From Aquisphaera insulae (lineage in GTDB: Bacteria > Planctomycetota > Planctomycetia > Isosphaerales > Isosphaeraceae): a DNA stretch of 64,000 bases. A program made the translations under genes and the position numbers. Shown here piece after piece: positions 54,537-63,520 of this stretch; positions within the stretch are counted from its first letter, which is position 1; every line of letters starts with the position of its first letter. The notes beneath the pieces are model-generated. The model searched no databases and was not told the origin of the DNA. It saw only the letters and a list, made by a program, of their open reading frames with translations. Location: NCBI RefSeq assembly GCF_011064615.1, contig NZ_JAALJH010000038.1, positions 19,947 through 83,946 of the forward strand, in the 5' to 3' direction.

Positions 54537-55114
54537 GATCCGGCTCCCGCCTCAACCCCGTCATCGCCCGGTAAGGCGAAGATCGAATCGATGGCTTCCT
54601 GCTCGGCAAGCCTCTCCTCAATGGCCGAGATCTTATCCTTGGCGCCCTGGTCGACCAGGGCATCCGCCCAGGGGATCGGCCTTGACGTATCGGGCTCGAA
54701 GTTCCGAGCCCACTCCGAAAACTCGTGAGTGTACGCAGACAGACCGGCCGTGGAGATGGCACGGAAGCGATTGCTGACTTCCTCGAGCTTGTCGATCTCG
54801 CGATTCGAAAGCTCTCCCAGCCCCGGCTCCGCCAGTAGCACCACCTTCTTGCCGACCGATAGGATGCACCGGTTCCAATCCGCCGGTGACTCCTCCGTGC
54901 CCTTGATGAGATTGTAGGTATGACTCAGCACCGGCCCAAAATTCATGGCAACGGCGCGATCACCCGTCAGGGTGCGCCCCTTGCTGGCCAAAAGTTCCCG
55001 GTCCGCGATGTAGAGCAACTTGAGCAGCCGCATCCGATCCATCACCTTCGCCTCCAGGGTGAGGAGATGCGCCGCGGCCTGCGTCGTCTTGAGCGAGTCG
55101 AACCGGAATTTCAT
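54533..55114 (-). CDS. Panacea (DUF4065/SocA-like) antitoxin
   Basis: This 193-residue protein carries the Panacea domain, a promiscuous antitoxin domain that neutralises many unrelated toxins. Typical segments are QAAAHLLTLEAKVMDRMRLLKLLYIADRELL, GRTLTGDRAVAMNFGPVLSHTYN and YTHEFSEWARNFEPD (each shown in outline). ATG 55114 (MKFRFDSLK) is the natural start. The toxin-like gene follows with a 4-nt overlap, as in Panacea toxin-antitoxin operons. It would act in the cytoplasm by direct binding. Confidence 0.88.
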   Translation of the reverse strand: MKFRFDSLKTTQAAAHLLTLEAKVMDRMRLLKLLYIADRELLASKGRTLTGDRAVAMNFGPVLSHTYNLIKGTEESPADWNRCILSVGKKVVLLAEPGLGELSNREIDKLEEVSNRFRAISTAGLSAYTHEFSEWARNFEPDTSRPIPWADALVDQGAKDKISAIEERLAEQEAIDSIFALPGDDGVEAGAGS

Positions 55115-55346
55115 GTCGGCCTCATCTCCGGAACGGATGTGGGCTCCTTGCTGCTGTCCCCATTTTTCATTGTACGTCCTCGCCCTGGACTGCCTCAAGG
55201 GGCATCGTGAACAAAAGGTCAGATTCAACGCCCTTCCCCGTTGATCCCCGCCCCGATCGCCCCGATACTCGCAATTCGAGCCGGATCTGCCTCGAGTCGT
55301 GCACGGATCCGGGTTGATCAATGTTCGCAAAATATGGACAACTCTC

Positions 55347-56615
55347 ATGGTGCGTCAACTTGCCTGGGTGACCGTATTGCTGCTGATGCCGAGCGCGGCG
55401 TTTGCCGGGGTGAATGCCCGGGACTTCGGGGCGAAGGGGGACGGGAAGGCGGACGACACCGCGGCGGTGCAGAAGGCGCTGGCGGCCGCGGCGGCGGATC
55501 GGGGGGGCGTGGTCGAGCTGCCCAAGGGGATGTATCGCATCGACGGCTCGCTCGACGTGCCCCCGGGGGTCTGCCTGGCCGGGGAGTGGCAGGCGCCGCA
55601 CCACGCGAACACGGAGCACGGGACGGTCCTGCTCGCGACCGGTAGCGCCGGCAAGGAGGACGGGCCGCCGCTGATCATGCTCCACCAGAGCTCGGCCGTG
55701 AAGGGGATCACCGTCTTCTATCCCGACCAGGATCCCACCGCCGTGAAGCCGTACCCGTGGGCCATCCAGGGCGAGGGGATGCACGGGACCGTCGAGGACG
55801 TCACCCTGGTCAACCCCTACAAGGGGATCGACTTCGGCACCCATCGCAATGAGCTCCATTTCATTCGCAACGTCTTCGGCTGTCCGCTCAAGCTGGGCAT
55901 CTTCGTGGACGGCACGACGGACATCGGCCGGATCGAGAACGTCCACTTCAACCCCCACTCCTGGCAGCGCTGCAGCCTCGGCGGCAAGGTCCGGACCGAG
56001 GCCGGCTGGAAGGCATTGTGGGCGTATCTGGAGGCGAACCTGGAGGGCTTCCGGATCGGCCAGACCGACTGGGAATACATGAGCGGCTGCTTCGTGATCC
56101 TGGCCAAGACGGGCCTCCACTTCGTGAGGACCGAGCGCGGCGTGCCGAACGTCGTGCTGACCCAGTGCGGCTCCGACATCGGGCCGATCGGCATCCAGGT
56201 GGACGCGACCCAGCCGCACGCCGGGCTCGCCTTCACCAACTGCCAGGTCATGGCCACGGTGAAGGTCGGGCCGGAGAACGAGGGGCCGGTCAAGTTCAGC
56301 AACTGCGGCTTCTGGCCGATCCCCAAGACCGGCAGCCAGGCCATCCTCGAAGGCAAGGGCACGACGATCTTCCAGGCCTGCCACTTCGCGGGCTGGGCGG
56401 CCGACGGCTCCGACGCCCCCTGCATCGACGTCGAGGCCGGCGCGGCGCTCATCCAGACTTGCGACTTCTTCAAGTCCGACCGGCCCCAGCTCAAGGTCGG
56501 CCCGAAGGCCCGGGGCGTCTCGATCAGCGGCTGCCGCCTCCAGGGGGGCGAGCGCTTCCTGATCGCCGAACCGGCCCGCAGCCGGGTGCAGTCGGGGCTG
56601 AACCTGACGGACTGA
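55347..56615 (+). CDS. Exported pectate-lyase-superfamily beta-helix protein
   Basis: This 422-residue protein has a signal peptide (about 1-21, VTVLLLMPSAAFAG). It then shows the pectate_lyase_3 opening VNARDFGAKGDGKADDTAAVQKAL and GGVVELPKGMYRIDGSLDVPPGV. The rest is a right-handed beta-helix (HGTVEDVTLVNPYKGIDFG, FTNCQVMATVKVG, SISGCRLQGGERF). It may degrade a polysaccharide, but catalytic residues are not obvious. ATG 55347 fits the signal peptide. Confidence 0.85.
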   Translation: MVRQLAWVTVLLLMPSAAFAGVNARDFGAKGDGKADDTAAVQKALAAAAADRGGVVELPKGMYRIDGSLDVPPGVCLAGEWQAPHHANTEHGTVLLATGSAGKEDGPPLIMLHQSSAVKGITVFYPDQDPTAVKPYPWAIQGEGMHGTVEDVTLVNPYKGIDFGTHRNELHFIRNVFGCPLKLGIFVDGTTDIGRIENVHFNPHSWQRCSLGGKVRTEAGWKALWAYLEANLEGFRIGQTDWEYMSGCFVILAKTGLHFVRTERGVPNVVLTQCGSDIGPIGIQVDATQPHAGLAFTNCQVMATVKVGPENEGPVKFSNCGFWPIPKTGSQAILEGKGTTIFQACHFAGWAADGSDAPCIDVEAGAALIQTCDFFKSDRPQLKVGPKARGVSISGCRLQGGERFLIAEPARSRVQSGLNLTD

Positions 56616-56645
56616 AGGAACGACGGGCCCTCCCCGCGATCCGAA

Positions 56646-58172
56646 TCAGGAGTTCCCGCGGGGGGGGCGTCGGAATCCTTCGGCGATGGCCTGCTCGAGC
56701 CGGCGGACCTCGTCGTCGGTCAGGTACGAGAAGTGGGCCGATCGTTTCGCAGAAGAGAGAACGCCGTTGTTCTGGATGCAGAGCCGCAGGAACAGGTTGA
56801 GCTCGCGATCGGGCATGTCGACGATCTCCTGCATGGCCGGCTTCGTGCGATCGTAGCTCGCGAGGAAGTCGAGCTCCTCGACCATGTCCGTCTCGATCGA
56901 CTGCTCGACGAACTGGAAGAGCGCCTCGGCCTGGGCCGTCATGTCCGGGTAGCGATACAGGGGGCCCAGGTCGTTCTGGACGGTCATGCGGCCCTGGTCG
57001 TCGAGAGAATAGTCCGCAAGGTCCACGATCGGACGCGAGAAGGCCTCGAGCGAGGCGTCATAGTCGGCCGGTTGGCGGAGCATGGCGGCCGACACCGGTA
57101 CGATCACGCCGGCCGGCGTGAATCCCCGGCGGGATAGAATGTTGTGGATCAGCAGGCGATGGATTCGGCCGTTGCCATCTTCGAAGGGGTGGACGAAGAC
57201 GAACCCATAAGCGATTGCCGCCGCTTCCAGGACCGGATGCAGCTTGCCCGACTCCATCCGCCCGTGAGCTTCGATGAGCCCCGCCATCAGGTCCGGGACC
57301 TGCTCGGGCCTCGGGCAGACGTAATGGACCCGCTCGCGACCGAACCCCAACGACTCTCCGACGTAATTCTGATTCGTTCGATAGTCGGTCTCCTTGAAGC
57401 GTGGCTCGACGATCTGATTCTGGAGATCGATCAACTGAGGCTTGACGCAGAAGTCCTCGGTCGATGCGGCTTGAAGGAGGGTGACGAACCGCTCGATCCT
57501 CGAGGCATTCGGGCGGATCCGCTCGATCTCGAAGGACGATTTCGTTTCCTTCGTGTAGAGATATCCGAGCGCCCTCCGGAGGAGGTCCGGCGGATACGAC
57601 GCGGCGAGCTGGGCCGCCCTCGAGGTGAGGTCCTTCGCCCGCATCGCCTCGAGTCGCGGGGTCCGACGGATGGTCGGGCAGAAGCGGACATCGCCCAGCA
57701 AGTTGTCCCGGACCTTCTGACGTCGAACCGGAACCGCGATTGAACTCGTGTACTGCTCCTCCGGATCCACGAGATCGACGAAACCACTGCCGATGGAATG
57801 CTCGACATCGAGTTGTTCACCCGTGAGCATCTCGTAGAAATACCAGATGCGTCTGGCGTACTTCCCGGTGGGCCTGGATCGGACGTATCGTGTGATTTCC
57901 TCCCGGCTGATGGCCGGCAGCAACGACGCAAGCAGGGCGAGGTTCGTACCGTCGTACTTGAGCGCGAACTCGAGGTGGTCCACGGACGAATCGCCCGGCC
58001 AGTAGGTGGCCGGGTAGACGTCCAGGACCGTCATGCCGGCTCTTTCCGTCCGCCGAACGGTCCCGGACGCCACGATCGACCGATGCCAGTTGGGAGCGCC
58101 CGAGTTGCCGAATCGTTCCAGCAGGGCCGCGTAACCGGCGGGTCGCATCTCATCCCTGCTGACCCCCGACAT
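56646..58172 (-). CDS. Fic-domain protein
   Basis: This 508-residue protein has the Fic core HPFEDGNGRIHRLLIHNIL, with the catalytic His and the phosphate-binding GNGR loop. Fic enzymes move AMP or another group from a nucleotide to target proteins. Upstream of the core, SSFEIERIRPNASR resembles the N-terminal inhibitory motif (S-x3-E then G/N), but R stands in the last place. A C-terminal region (about 450-500) looks like a winged helix. ATG 58172 is chosen because AAGGAG lies 5 nt upstream; 58202 is possible. Confidence 0.88.
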   Translation of the reverse strand: MSGVSRDEMRPAGYAALLERFGNSGAPNWHRSIVASGTVRRTERAGMTVLDVYPATYWPGDSSVDHLEFALKYDGTNLALLASLLPAISREEITRYVRSRPTGKYARRIWYFYEMLTGEQLDVEHSIGSGFVDLVDPEEQYTSSIAVPVRRQKVRDNLLGDVRFCPTIRRTPRLEAMRAKDLTSRAAQLAASYPPDLLRRALGYLYTKETKSSFEIERIRPNASRIERFVTLLQAASTEDFCVKPQLIDLQNQIVEPRFKETDYRTNQNYVGESLGFGRERVHYVCPRPEQVPDLMAGLIEAHGRMESGKLHPVLEAAAIAYGFVFVHPFEDGNGRIHRLLIHNILSRRGFTPAGVIVPVSAAMLRQPADYDASLEAFSRPIVDLADYSLDDQGRMTVQNDLGPLYRYPDMTAQAEALFQFVEQSIETDMVEELDFLASYDRTKPAMQEIVDMPDRELNLFLRLCIQNNGVLSSAKRSAHFSYLTDDEVRRLEQAIAEGFRRPPRGNS

Positions 58173-58348
58173 CCTCACTCCTTCGTGACCGCATGACACC
58201 AACCACGCACTGTAAACAGGTGGTCAGATCTCGAATCAGGTCTCCATCACCAAAAACATGACTCTCGAGGTATCATGCGCGGAAAAATCGGCGAGAGGCC
58301 CGAAATCCTTGTCTCCAGGACCCGATTTCCCAAAAATCGTCGCCGAGA

Positions 58349-59008
58349 TCAACGCGGAGGAGCGTCCTTCCGTCCGCCCGCGTCGAAGGTCGCGGCCACA
58401 TCCACGGCGAAGCCCGCCAGGAGGATCGAGGCCGCCGACTCGCCCCGACGATAGACGCCCGACTCGTGGTACGAGTCGCCGCGGAGCGAGAGCACGGTGA
58501 TCGTCTCATCCATCGGATTGACGATCCAGTATTCCGGGACGCCCCCCTCGGCGTAGTCGTGCCGCTTGTCGACGAGGTCGCGCTCCGGCTTCTCGGGGCT
58601 GACCACCTCCAGCGCGAGGTCGGCCCCAAGCCAGAAGCGGTCCTGCCGGCGTGGGTCGGCTTCCGAGAGGAGGAGAAGGAGATCCGGTTCGCGGTATTTT
58701 CCCGGGCGTACCCGCAGGCGCAGCGGCGCGAACTGGACCTTGCCACCAAGCGGCATCGCGACACCGAGGAAGGCGAGAAAGAGAAATTGCAAGATACTCT
58801 GATGCTTGTCCGTCGGCATGGGAAGCGCCTCCAGCATCCCGTCCGTGTACTCGACCAGCCGAGTGCGATGATCGGTCAGGACGAGGTACTCCTGCTCGCT
58901 CCATGTCCCTTGCGGCGGGAGCAGATCCTCGAGCATGTCTTTCCAGTCCTGCCCGGTGGGCTGAGCGGTCATGGGTGCTGCTGGTGCTGCTGCGGTCGAC
59001 ATGGCCAT
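58349..59008 (-). CDS. Uma2-family (DUF820) PD-(D/E)XK protein
   Basis: This 219-residue protein matches the Uma2 family, abundant in cyanobacteria and planctomycetes. The nuclease core has YREPDLLLLLSEAD, LALEVVSPEKPERDLVDKRHDY and EGGVPEYWIVNP. The Asp, Glu and Lys of the PD-(D/E)XK site are all present. The N-terminal part has WSEQEYLVLTDHRTRLVEYTDG. The biological role is not known. ATG 59008 is the first start; 58970 (MTAQPTG) is an alternative. Confidence 0.88.
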   Translation of the reverse strand: MAMSTAAAPAAPMTAQPTGQDWKDMLEDLLPPQGTWSEQEYLVLTDHRTRLVEYTDGMLEALPMPTDKHQSILQFLFLAFLGVAMPLGGKVQFAPLRLRVRPGKYREPDLLLLLSEADPRRQDRFWLGADLALEVVSPEKPERDLVDKRHDYAEGGVPEYWIVNPMDETITVLSLRGDSYHESGVYRRGESAASILLAGFAVDVAATFDAGGRKDAPPR

Positions 59009-59106
59009 GCCTCCTCTTCAAACCACTTGACCCCCGCATTATAGTCGGAGGGCCGCGATCAGGCCACGCTCGCGGCAGCGGCTCGCCCCCTGAGTCCGGA
59101 GTCCCG

Positions 59107-59883
59107 ATGAAGATCGCGACCTACAACGTCAACGGCATGGGGGCTCGCCTGCCCTTGCTCCTGGAATGGCTCGCACAGTCGACTCCGGACGTCGCCTGCT
59201 TGCAGGAACTCAAGGCGCCCGACGATCGGTTCCCGGCCGACGCCCTCCGCGAGGTCGGCTATCAGGCCGTCTGGCACGGCCAGAAGAGCTGGAACGGCGT
59301 CGCGATCCTGGCCCGGGACGAGGAGCCCCGCGAGACCCGCCGCGGCCTGCCCGGAGATCCCGACGACTCGCACAGCCGCTACATCGAGGCCGTCGTCCGC
59401 GGGGTCACCATCGGCTGCCTCTACCTCCCCAACGGCAATCCCGCGCCGGGGCCGAAGTTCGACTACAAGCTCGGCTGGTTCCGGCGGCTCAACGAGCACG
59501 CGGCCGGCCTGCTCGCGGCCGGCGGGCCGGTGGTCCTCGCCGGGGATTTCAACGTCATCCCGACCGAGCATGACGCCTACAAGCCCGAGCGGTGGGTCCA
59601 CGATGCGCTCTACCTGCCGGAGACCCGCGCGGCCTATCACGCGCTCCTCGCCCAGGGCTGGACCGACTCGCTCCGCGCCCTCCATCCCGAAGCGAAGATC
59701 TACACCTACTGGGACTATTTCCGAAGCGCCTTCACGCGAAACGCGGGCATCCGGATCGATCACCTCCTGGTCAGCCCGGCCCTCGCACCCGGCCTGAAGG
59801 CGGCCGGCGTGGACCGCGACATCCGGGCGCGAGAGAAGACGAGCGACCACGCCCCGACGTGGATCGAGGTCGAATCGGCTTAG
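59107..59883 (+). CDS. xth: Exodeoxyribonuclease III
   Basis: A 3'-5' DNA exonuclease and AP endonuclease of base-excision repair. The 258-residue protein has every family signature: MKIATYNVNGMGARLP, ACLQELKAPDD (metal Glu), GCLYLPNGNP, LAGDFNVIPTEHD, IRIDHLLVSP and SDHAPTWIEVE (catalytic Asp-His). Lengths of this family are about 255-270. ATG 59107 is the natural start. It stands alone between a Uma2 gene and a small minus-strand gene. Confidence 0.95.
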   Translation: MKIATYNVNGMGARLPLLLEWLAQSTPDVACLQELKAPDDRFPADALREVGYQAVWHGQKSWNGVAILARDEEPRETRRGLPGDPDDSHSRYIEAVVRGVTIGCLYLPNGNPAPGPKFDYKLGWFRRLNEHAAGLLAAGGPVVLAGDFNVIPTEHDAYKPERWVHDALYLPETRAAYHALLAQGWTDSLRALHPEAKIYTYWDYFRSAFTRNAGIRIDHLLVSPALAPGLKAAGVDRDIRAREKTSDHAPTWIEVESA

Positions 59884-59913
59884 CCCGCTCCCGGGCCGCG
59901 CGGCGGGTGCCTA

Positions 59914-60216
59914 TCACGCCACCGCGATCAGCCGTCGCAGCGACTGGAAGGCCGCCTGGACGTCGCGCGGGTCGTGGCCCCGACCCAGGCGTTCCTTCAG
60001 GCTGCTCAGCATCGCCGCGTCGACCATGCCGACCGACCGAATCAGCGGCTCGTACCCGTTCTGGAGCGCGTAGCTCGTGTGGATGCTCCAGGCCTCGGCG
60101 GGGTTGGCCGAGGCGGCGCGGAACTGGCGATGGAATTCGACTTCGAGGCTGTAGAGACGCTCGAGGACGGGCACGGTGATGGGCTCCGAGTTGTGTCCGG
60201 AGAATAGGGGACCCAC
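59914..60216 (-). CDS. Small hypothetical protein
   Basis: This 100-residue protein is not recognised. It looks alpha-helical with an even amino-acid mix (LERLYSLEVEFHRQFRAASA, MLSSLKERLGRGHDPRDVQAAFQSLRRL), which favours real coding. No motif, signal peptide or membrane segment is present. It converges on xth with 30 nt between the stops. The start at 60216 is the first Met. Confidence 0.5.
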   Translation of the reverse strand: MGPLFSGHNSEPITVPVLERLYSLEVEFHRQFRAASANPAEAWSIHTSYALQNGYEPLIRSVGMVDAAMLSSLKERLGRGHDPRDVQAAFQSLRRLIAVA

Positions 60217-60449
60217 TCAGGATACCCGGGGAAGGCGATCGGGGCGCCGGCCTCTTCGACTCGCTTCCGGATCGGACGCGGCACGATCCGCACGGCCGAC
60301 AGAGTTCCCCCGGGCCGGCGAGGGAGCTTGACCCGAATGACCGGCTCGGCGTAACGTCGTCGATCGATCGATCGGCCGCGCCGTCCCTCCCCCGGCGCGA
60401 GGCATGCCGAGACTCGGCTCACGTCGCCACAACAGAATCCGGAGGGATC

Positions 60450-62408
60450 ATGTCCACACTCGTCCAGATCACGCCGCGAGGCGAAGCGGTCCCTCCGATC
60501 CGGCGGCATCCGCTCGAACCGCTCTCGGGGGAAGAGGTCGGCGCCGCGGTCGAGATCCTCCGTCGCGCGGGGAAGGTCTCGCCCACCAGCCGGTTCGTCT
60601 CGATCTCGCTCCGGGAGCCGGACAAGGCCCTGGTGCACGAGGGGAAGTCGATGGACGAGGCCCCCCGCGAAGCCTCGGTGGTCCTCTTCGACAACGCGGC
60701 GAACGCCTGCTACGAGGCCCTGGTCTCGCTGCGGGACGGCACGCCGCTGTCCTGGGTGCACGTCCCCGGCGTGCAGCCGACGATGACGATCGACGAGCAG
60801 GTGGAGTGCGAGCAGGCCGTGCTGAACAGCCCCGAATTCCGGGCGAAGCTGAAGGAGCACGCGGGCATCGACGACACGAGCCTGGTGATGGTCGACATCT
60901 GGAGCGCGGGGAACTACGGCGACCCGGAGGACAGCTCGCGACGGCTCGCGCGGCCGCTCTGCTTCCTCCGCTCCGACCCGACCGACAACGGCTATGCGCG
61001 GCCGATCGAGGGCCTGCGCCCGGTGGTGGACCTGAACACGATGGAGGTCGTCCGGGTGGAGGACCATGGGCCCTGGCCCGTCCCCCCCGAGGCGTCCAAC
61101 TACGCGGCGTCGAGGGCGGGGCGCTTCCGCGACGACATCAGGGCCCTGGAGATCTCCCAGCCCGACGGGCCGAGCTTCCGGGTGGACGGCTACCAGGTCT
61201 CGTGGCAGAAGTGGAAGTTCGTGATCGGCTTCAACGCCCGCGAAGGGCTGACGCTCCATCACCTCCGCTACGACGACGAGGGCCGCGAGCGATCCGTGCT
61301 CTATCGCGCCTCGCTCACGGAGATGGTCGTCCCCTACGGCGACCCCCGGCCGACGCAGCGGCGGAAGAACGCCTTCGACGTGGGCGAGTACGGCATGGGC
61401 ATGTGCGCCAACAGCCTGGTCCTGGGCTGCGACTGCCTGGGCCTGATCCGCTATTTCGACGCCCACCTCTGCGACAGCCGCGGCGAGCCGTTCGTCCTGA
61501 AGAACGCCGTCTGCATGCACGAGGAGGACTTCGGCATCCTCTGGAAGCACACCGACCGCCGCCTGCCGGACGACCCGGAAGTCCGCCGATCCCGGCGGCT
61601 GGTCGTCTCGTCGGTCTCGACGGTCGAGAACTACGAGTACGGCTTCTTCTGGTATCTCTACCAGGACGGCACGATCCAGTTCGAGGTCAAGCTCACGGGG
61701 ATCCTCTCGCTGGGCGCGGCGAGGCCCGGCGAGGCCCCGCCGCACGGGGCGCTCGTCGCACCTCAGGTCTATGCGCCCAATCATCAGCACTTCTTCAACA
61801 TGAGACTGGATTTCGACCTCGACGGCGTCGCCAACACGGTCCAGCGCGTGGACGTGACGGCCGACCCGATCGACGACGACAACCCGTTCGAGAACGCCTT
61901 CCGCGCGGTGGCCACGCCGCTCGCCACCGAGAAGGCCGCGCGGGGGAACCTGTGCCTGGAGACGGCACGCACGTGGAAGGTCGTGAATCCGGGCGCCCTC
62001 AACCACGTCGGCCAGCCCGTCGGCTACCGCTTCCTGCCCGGGGACAACTCCGTGCCGTACGCCTCGCCGAGGGCCTGGTGGCGGAAGCGGGCGGGCTTCG
62101 TCGAGAACCACGTCTGGGTCACGCCGTACCGGCCGTCGGAAAAGTACGGCGCCGGCGACTACCCCAACCAGTCCCGCGGCGGCGACGGCCTGGGCGCCTG
62201 GACCGAGGCCGACCGGCCGATCGACGACACCGACGTGGTGCTCTGGTACACCTTCGGCCACACCCACATCCCGCGCCCGGAGGATTACCCCGTCATGCCC
62301 ACGGCCTACATCGGCTTCACCCTCAAGCCCGCCGGCTTCTTCGCGAGGAACCCGGCCGTCGACGTGCCGCCGTCGCCGAGGAAGGCGGGCGGGAGCTGCT
62401 GCCATTGA
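60450..62408 (+). CDS. Copper-containing primary-amine oxidase
   Basis: Oxidatively deaminates primary amines to aldehydes, releasing ammonia and hydrogen peroxide. The 652-residue protein has the topaquinone site STVENYEYGFFWY (Tyr in T-x-x-N-Y-E-Y becomes TPQ), the copper ligands NHQHFFNMRLD and GHTHIPRPED, and the upstream FDVGEYGMG and IRYFDAHLCDS, which holds the catalytic-base Asp. There is no signal peptide, so it seems cytoplasmic. The C-terminus ends in GGSCCH. ATG 60450 follows a GGAGGG by about 7 nt. Most relatives act on tyramine, phenethylamine or histamine; the substrate here is open. Confidence 0.94.
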   Translation: MSTLVQITPRGEAVPPIRRHPLEPLSGEEVGAAVEILRRAGKVSPTSRFVSISLREPDKALVHEGKSMDEAPREASVVLFDNAANACYEALVSLRDGTPLSWVHVPGVQPTMTIDEQVECEQAVLNSPEFRAKLKEHAGIDDTSLVMVDIWSAGNYGDPEDSSRRLARPLCFLRSDPTDNGYARPIEGLRPVVDLNTMEVVRVEDHGPWPVPPEASNYAASRAGRFRDDIRALEISQPDGPSFRVDGYQVSWQKWKFVIGFNAREGLTLHHLRYDDEGRERSVLYRASLTEMVVPYGDPRPTQRRKNAFDVGEYGMGMCANSLVLGCDCLGLIRYFDAHLCDSRGEPFVLKNAVCMHEEDFGILWKHTDRRLPDDPEVRRSRRLVVSSVSTVENYEYGFFWYLYQDGTIQFEVKLTGILSLGAARPGEAPPHGALVAPQVYAPNHQHFFNMRLDFDLDGVANTVQRVDVTADPIDDDNPFENAFRAVATPLATEKAARGNLCLETARTWKVVNPGALNHVGQPVGYRFLPGDNSVPYASPRAWWRKRAGFVENHVWVTPYRPSEKYGAGDYPNQSRGGDGLGAWTEADRPIDDTDVVLWYTFGHTHIPRPEDYPVMPTAYIGFTLKPAGFFARNPAVDVPPSPRKAGGSCCH

Positions 62409-62631
62409 CGCGCGGAAGCCCCGCGGCGGACCCGTGAGTCGCTCGTCAGACTACCGAGGTCTACGAAAGACGAAGCGAGCTGCGGACGAACACCGGTCGA
62501 CACAGGGGAGTTTCACCACGGAATGCAGGAAACGACACGGAAAGGGCATGAGAGCGAAGGAGGACTCTTCCCTTCCTCCTCGGCGCGGTCGAGCGGGCCT
62601 GTGCACGATGCATGTCCAACCCACGCTGGTC

Positions 62632-63045
62632 TCACGATGTGTCCGTCCAATCCTCGACGGCCAGGCCGGGGATGTGGAGAAGGTCGGCATCCCTGGACAC
62701 GACGACGCATTCGGGAAGCGTCCGAGCGATGGCGGCGATGAGGACGTCCATCGAGCCGATGGTCGTCCCCGAGCGCTTCAGCATGGCCATGATGCGGCCG
62801 AACTCGCGGGATGCCTCCCGCGTCAGTGGCCAGCACTTCAGCCCCGCCAGCGCTCGCTCAAGACGCTCGGCGTTCTCGTCCCGCGTCTCGCTGTTCTCGA
62901 CGCCGAAGAACAGCTCGGCGACCACCGGTTCGCAAGTCCCGATGACCGCGCCGCGGCCGCGCACCTCGCGGACCCGGAGATCGACGCCGTGCCGCCGATT
63001 GATCCAGTCCCCGACAGCGTTGGTGTCGAGCAGGTAGCGCCTCAT
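62632..63045 (-). CDS. vapC: PIN-domain toxin (VapC)
   Basis: This 137-residue PIN-domain protein fits type II toxin VapC. Active-site acids are in YLLDTNAVGDWIN, VVAELFFGVEN, GSMDVLIAAIA and VVSRDADLLHIPGLAVEDW. It would cleave RNA when not bound by its antitoxin. It overlaps the antitoxin gene by 4 nt (ATGA), so the pair is co-translated. The start at 63045 (MRRYLLDTN) is set by the domain and overlap. Confidence 0.92.
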   Translation of the reverse strand: MRRYLLDTNAVGDWINRRHGVDLRVREVRGRGAVIGTCEPVVAELFFGVENSETRDENAERLERALAGLKCWPLTREASREFGRIMAMLKRSGTTIGSMDVLIAAIARTLPECVVVSRDADLLHIPGLAVEDWTDTS

Positions 63046-63332
63046 CGGAACAGTCCCTCGACGTCCCGAGATGATCTCTCGGCGGCGTGACGGTCGCACC
63101 GCTTCAGCCAGGCTTCAGACTCGGCCTCCTGCGGCTCGTTGCAGAGCAGCGGCCGGAGTGAGTCGGCCCACTCCAGCCAGGCCGCGATGCCTTCCTCGCT
63201 GTTGTCCCAGCCGGGCTCTGAATCGCCGGGCCGATCCGGGATCGGGATCTGGAGTTCGGTCCCCTCGGGCAGGTCGATTGGTCCCTCGGTCTCGATTCGG
63301 CCGTTCCGGACGATGCCCCTGATGGTGCTCAT
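63042..63332 (-). CDS. vapB: VapB-like antitoxin
   Basis: This 96-residue protein begins MSTIRGIVRNGRIETEGPIDLPEGTEL (in outline), the AbrB-like swapped-hairpin opening of many antitoxins, and has an acidic middle that should wrap the toxin. It directly precedes vapC with a 4-nt overlap. ATG 63332 is preferred over 63338 because AAGGAG lies 7 nt upstream of it. The pair probably represses its own promoter. Confidence 0.82.
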   Translation of the reverse strand: MSTIRGIVRNGRIETEGPIDLPEGTELQIPIPDRPGDSEPGWDNSEEGIAAWLEWADSLRPLLCNEPQEAESEAWLKRCDRHAAERSSRDVEGLFR

Positions 63333-63520
63333 GATCATGCTCCTTGCGTGGGCTTTCCTTTCAGTGTACCAAGCCCCAATCCTTGGAGACGCCGTCGAAA
63401 CAGGACATCTTCTCCTCGGATTCAGCCTCCCATGGAAGATTGCGAGCCGTCGCGAACGTCGCTATGTTGCGGGACCGCGGACTCTCCAGGAGACCAAGTC
63501 CCTACCGGGTACCGATGCCG

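Noticed and set aside
60042..62405. A 787-codon minus-strand frame.
   Set aside because: It is antisense to the copper amine oxidase and has no recognisable domain.
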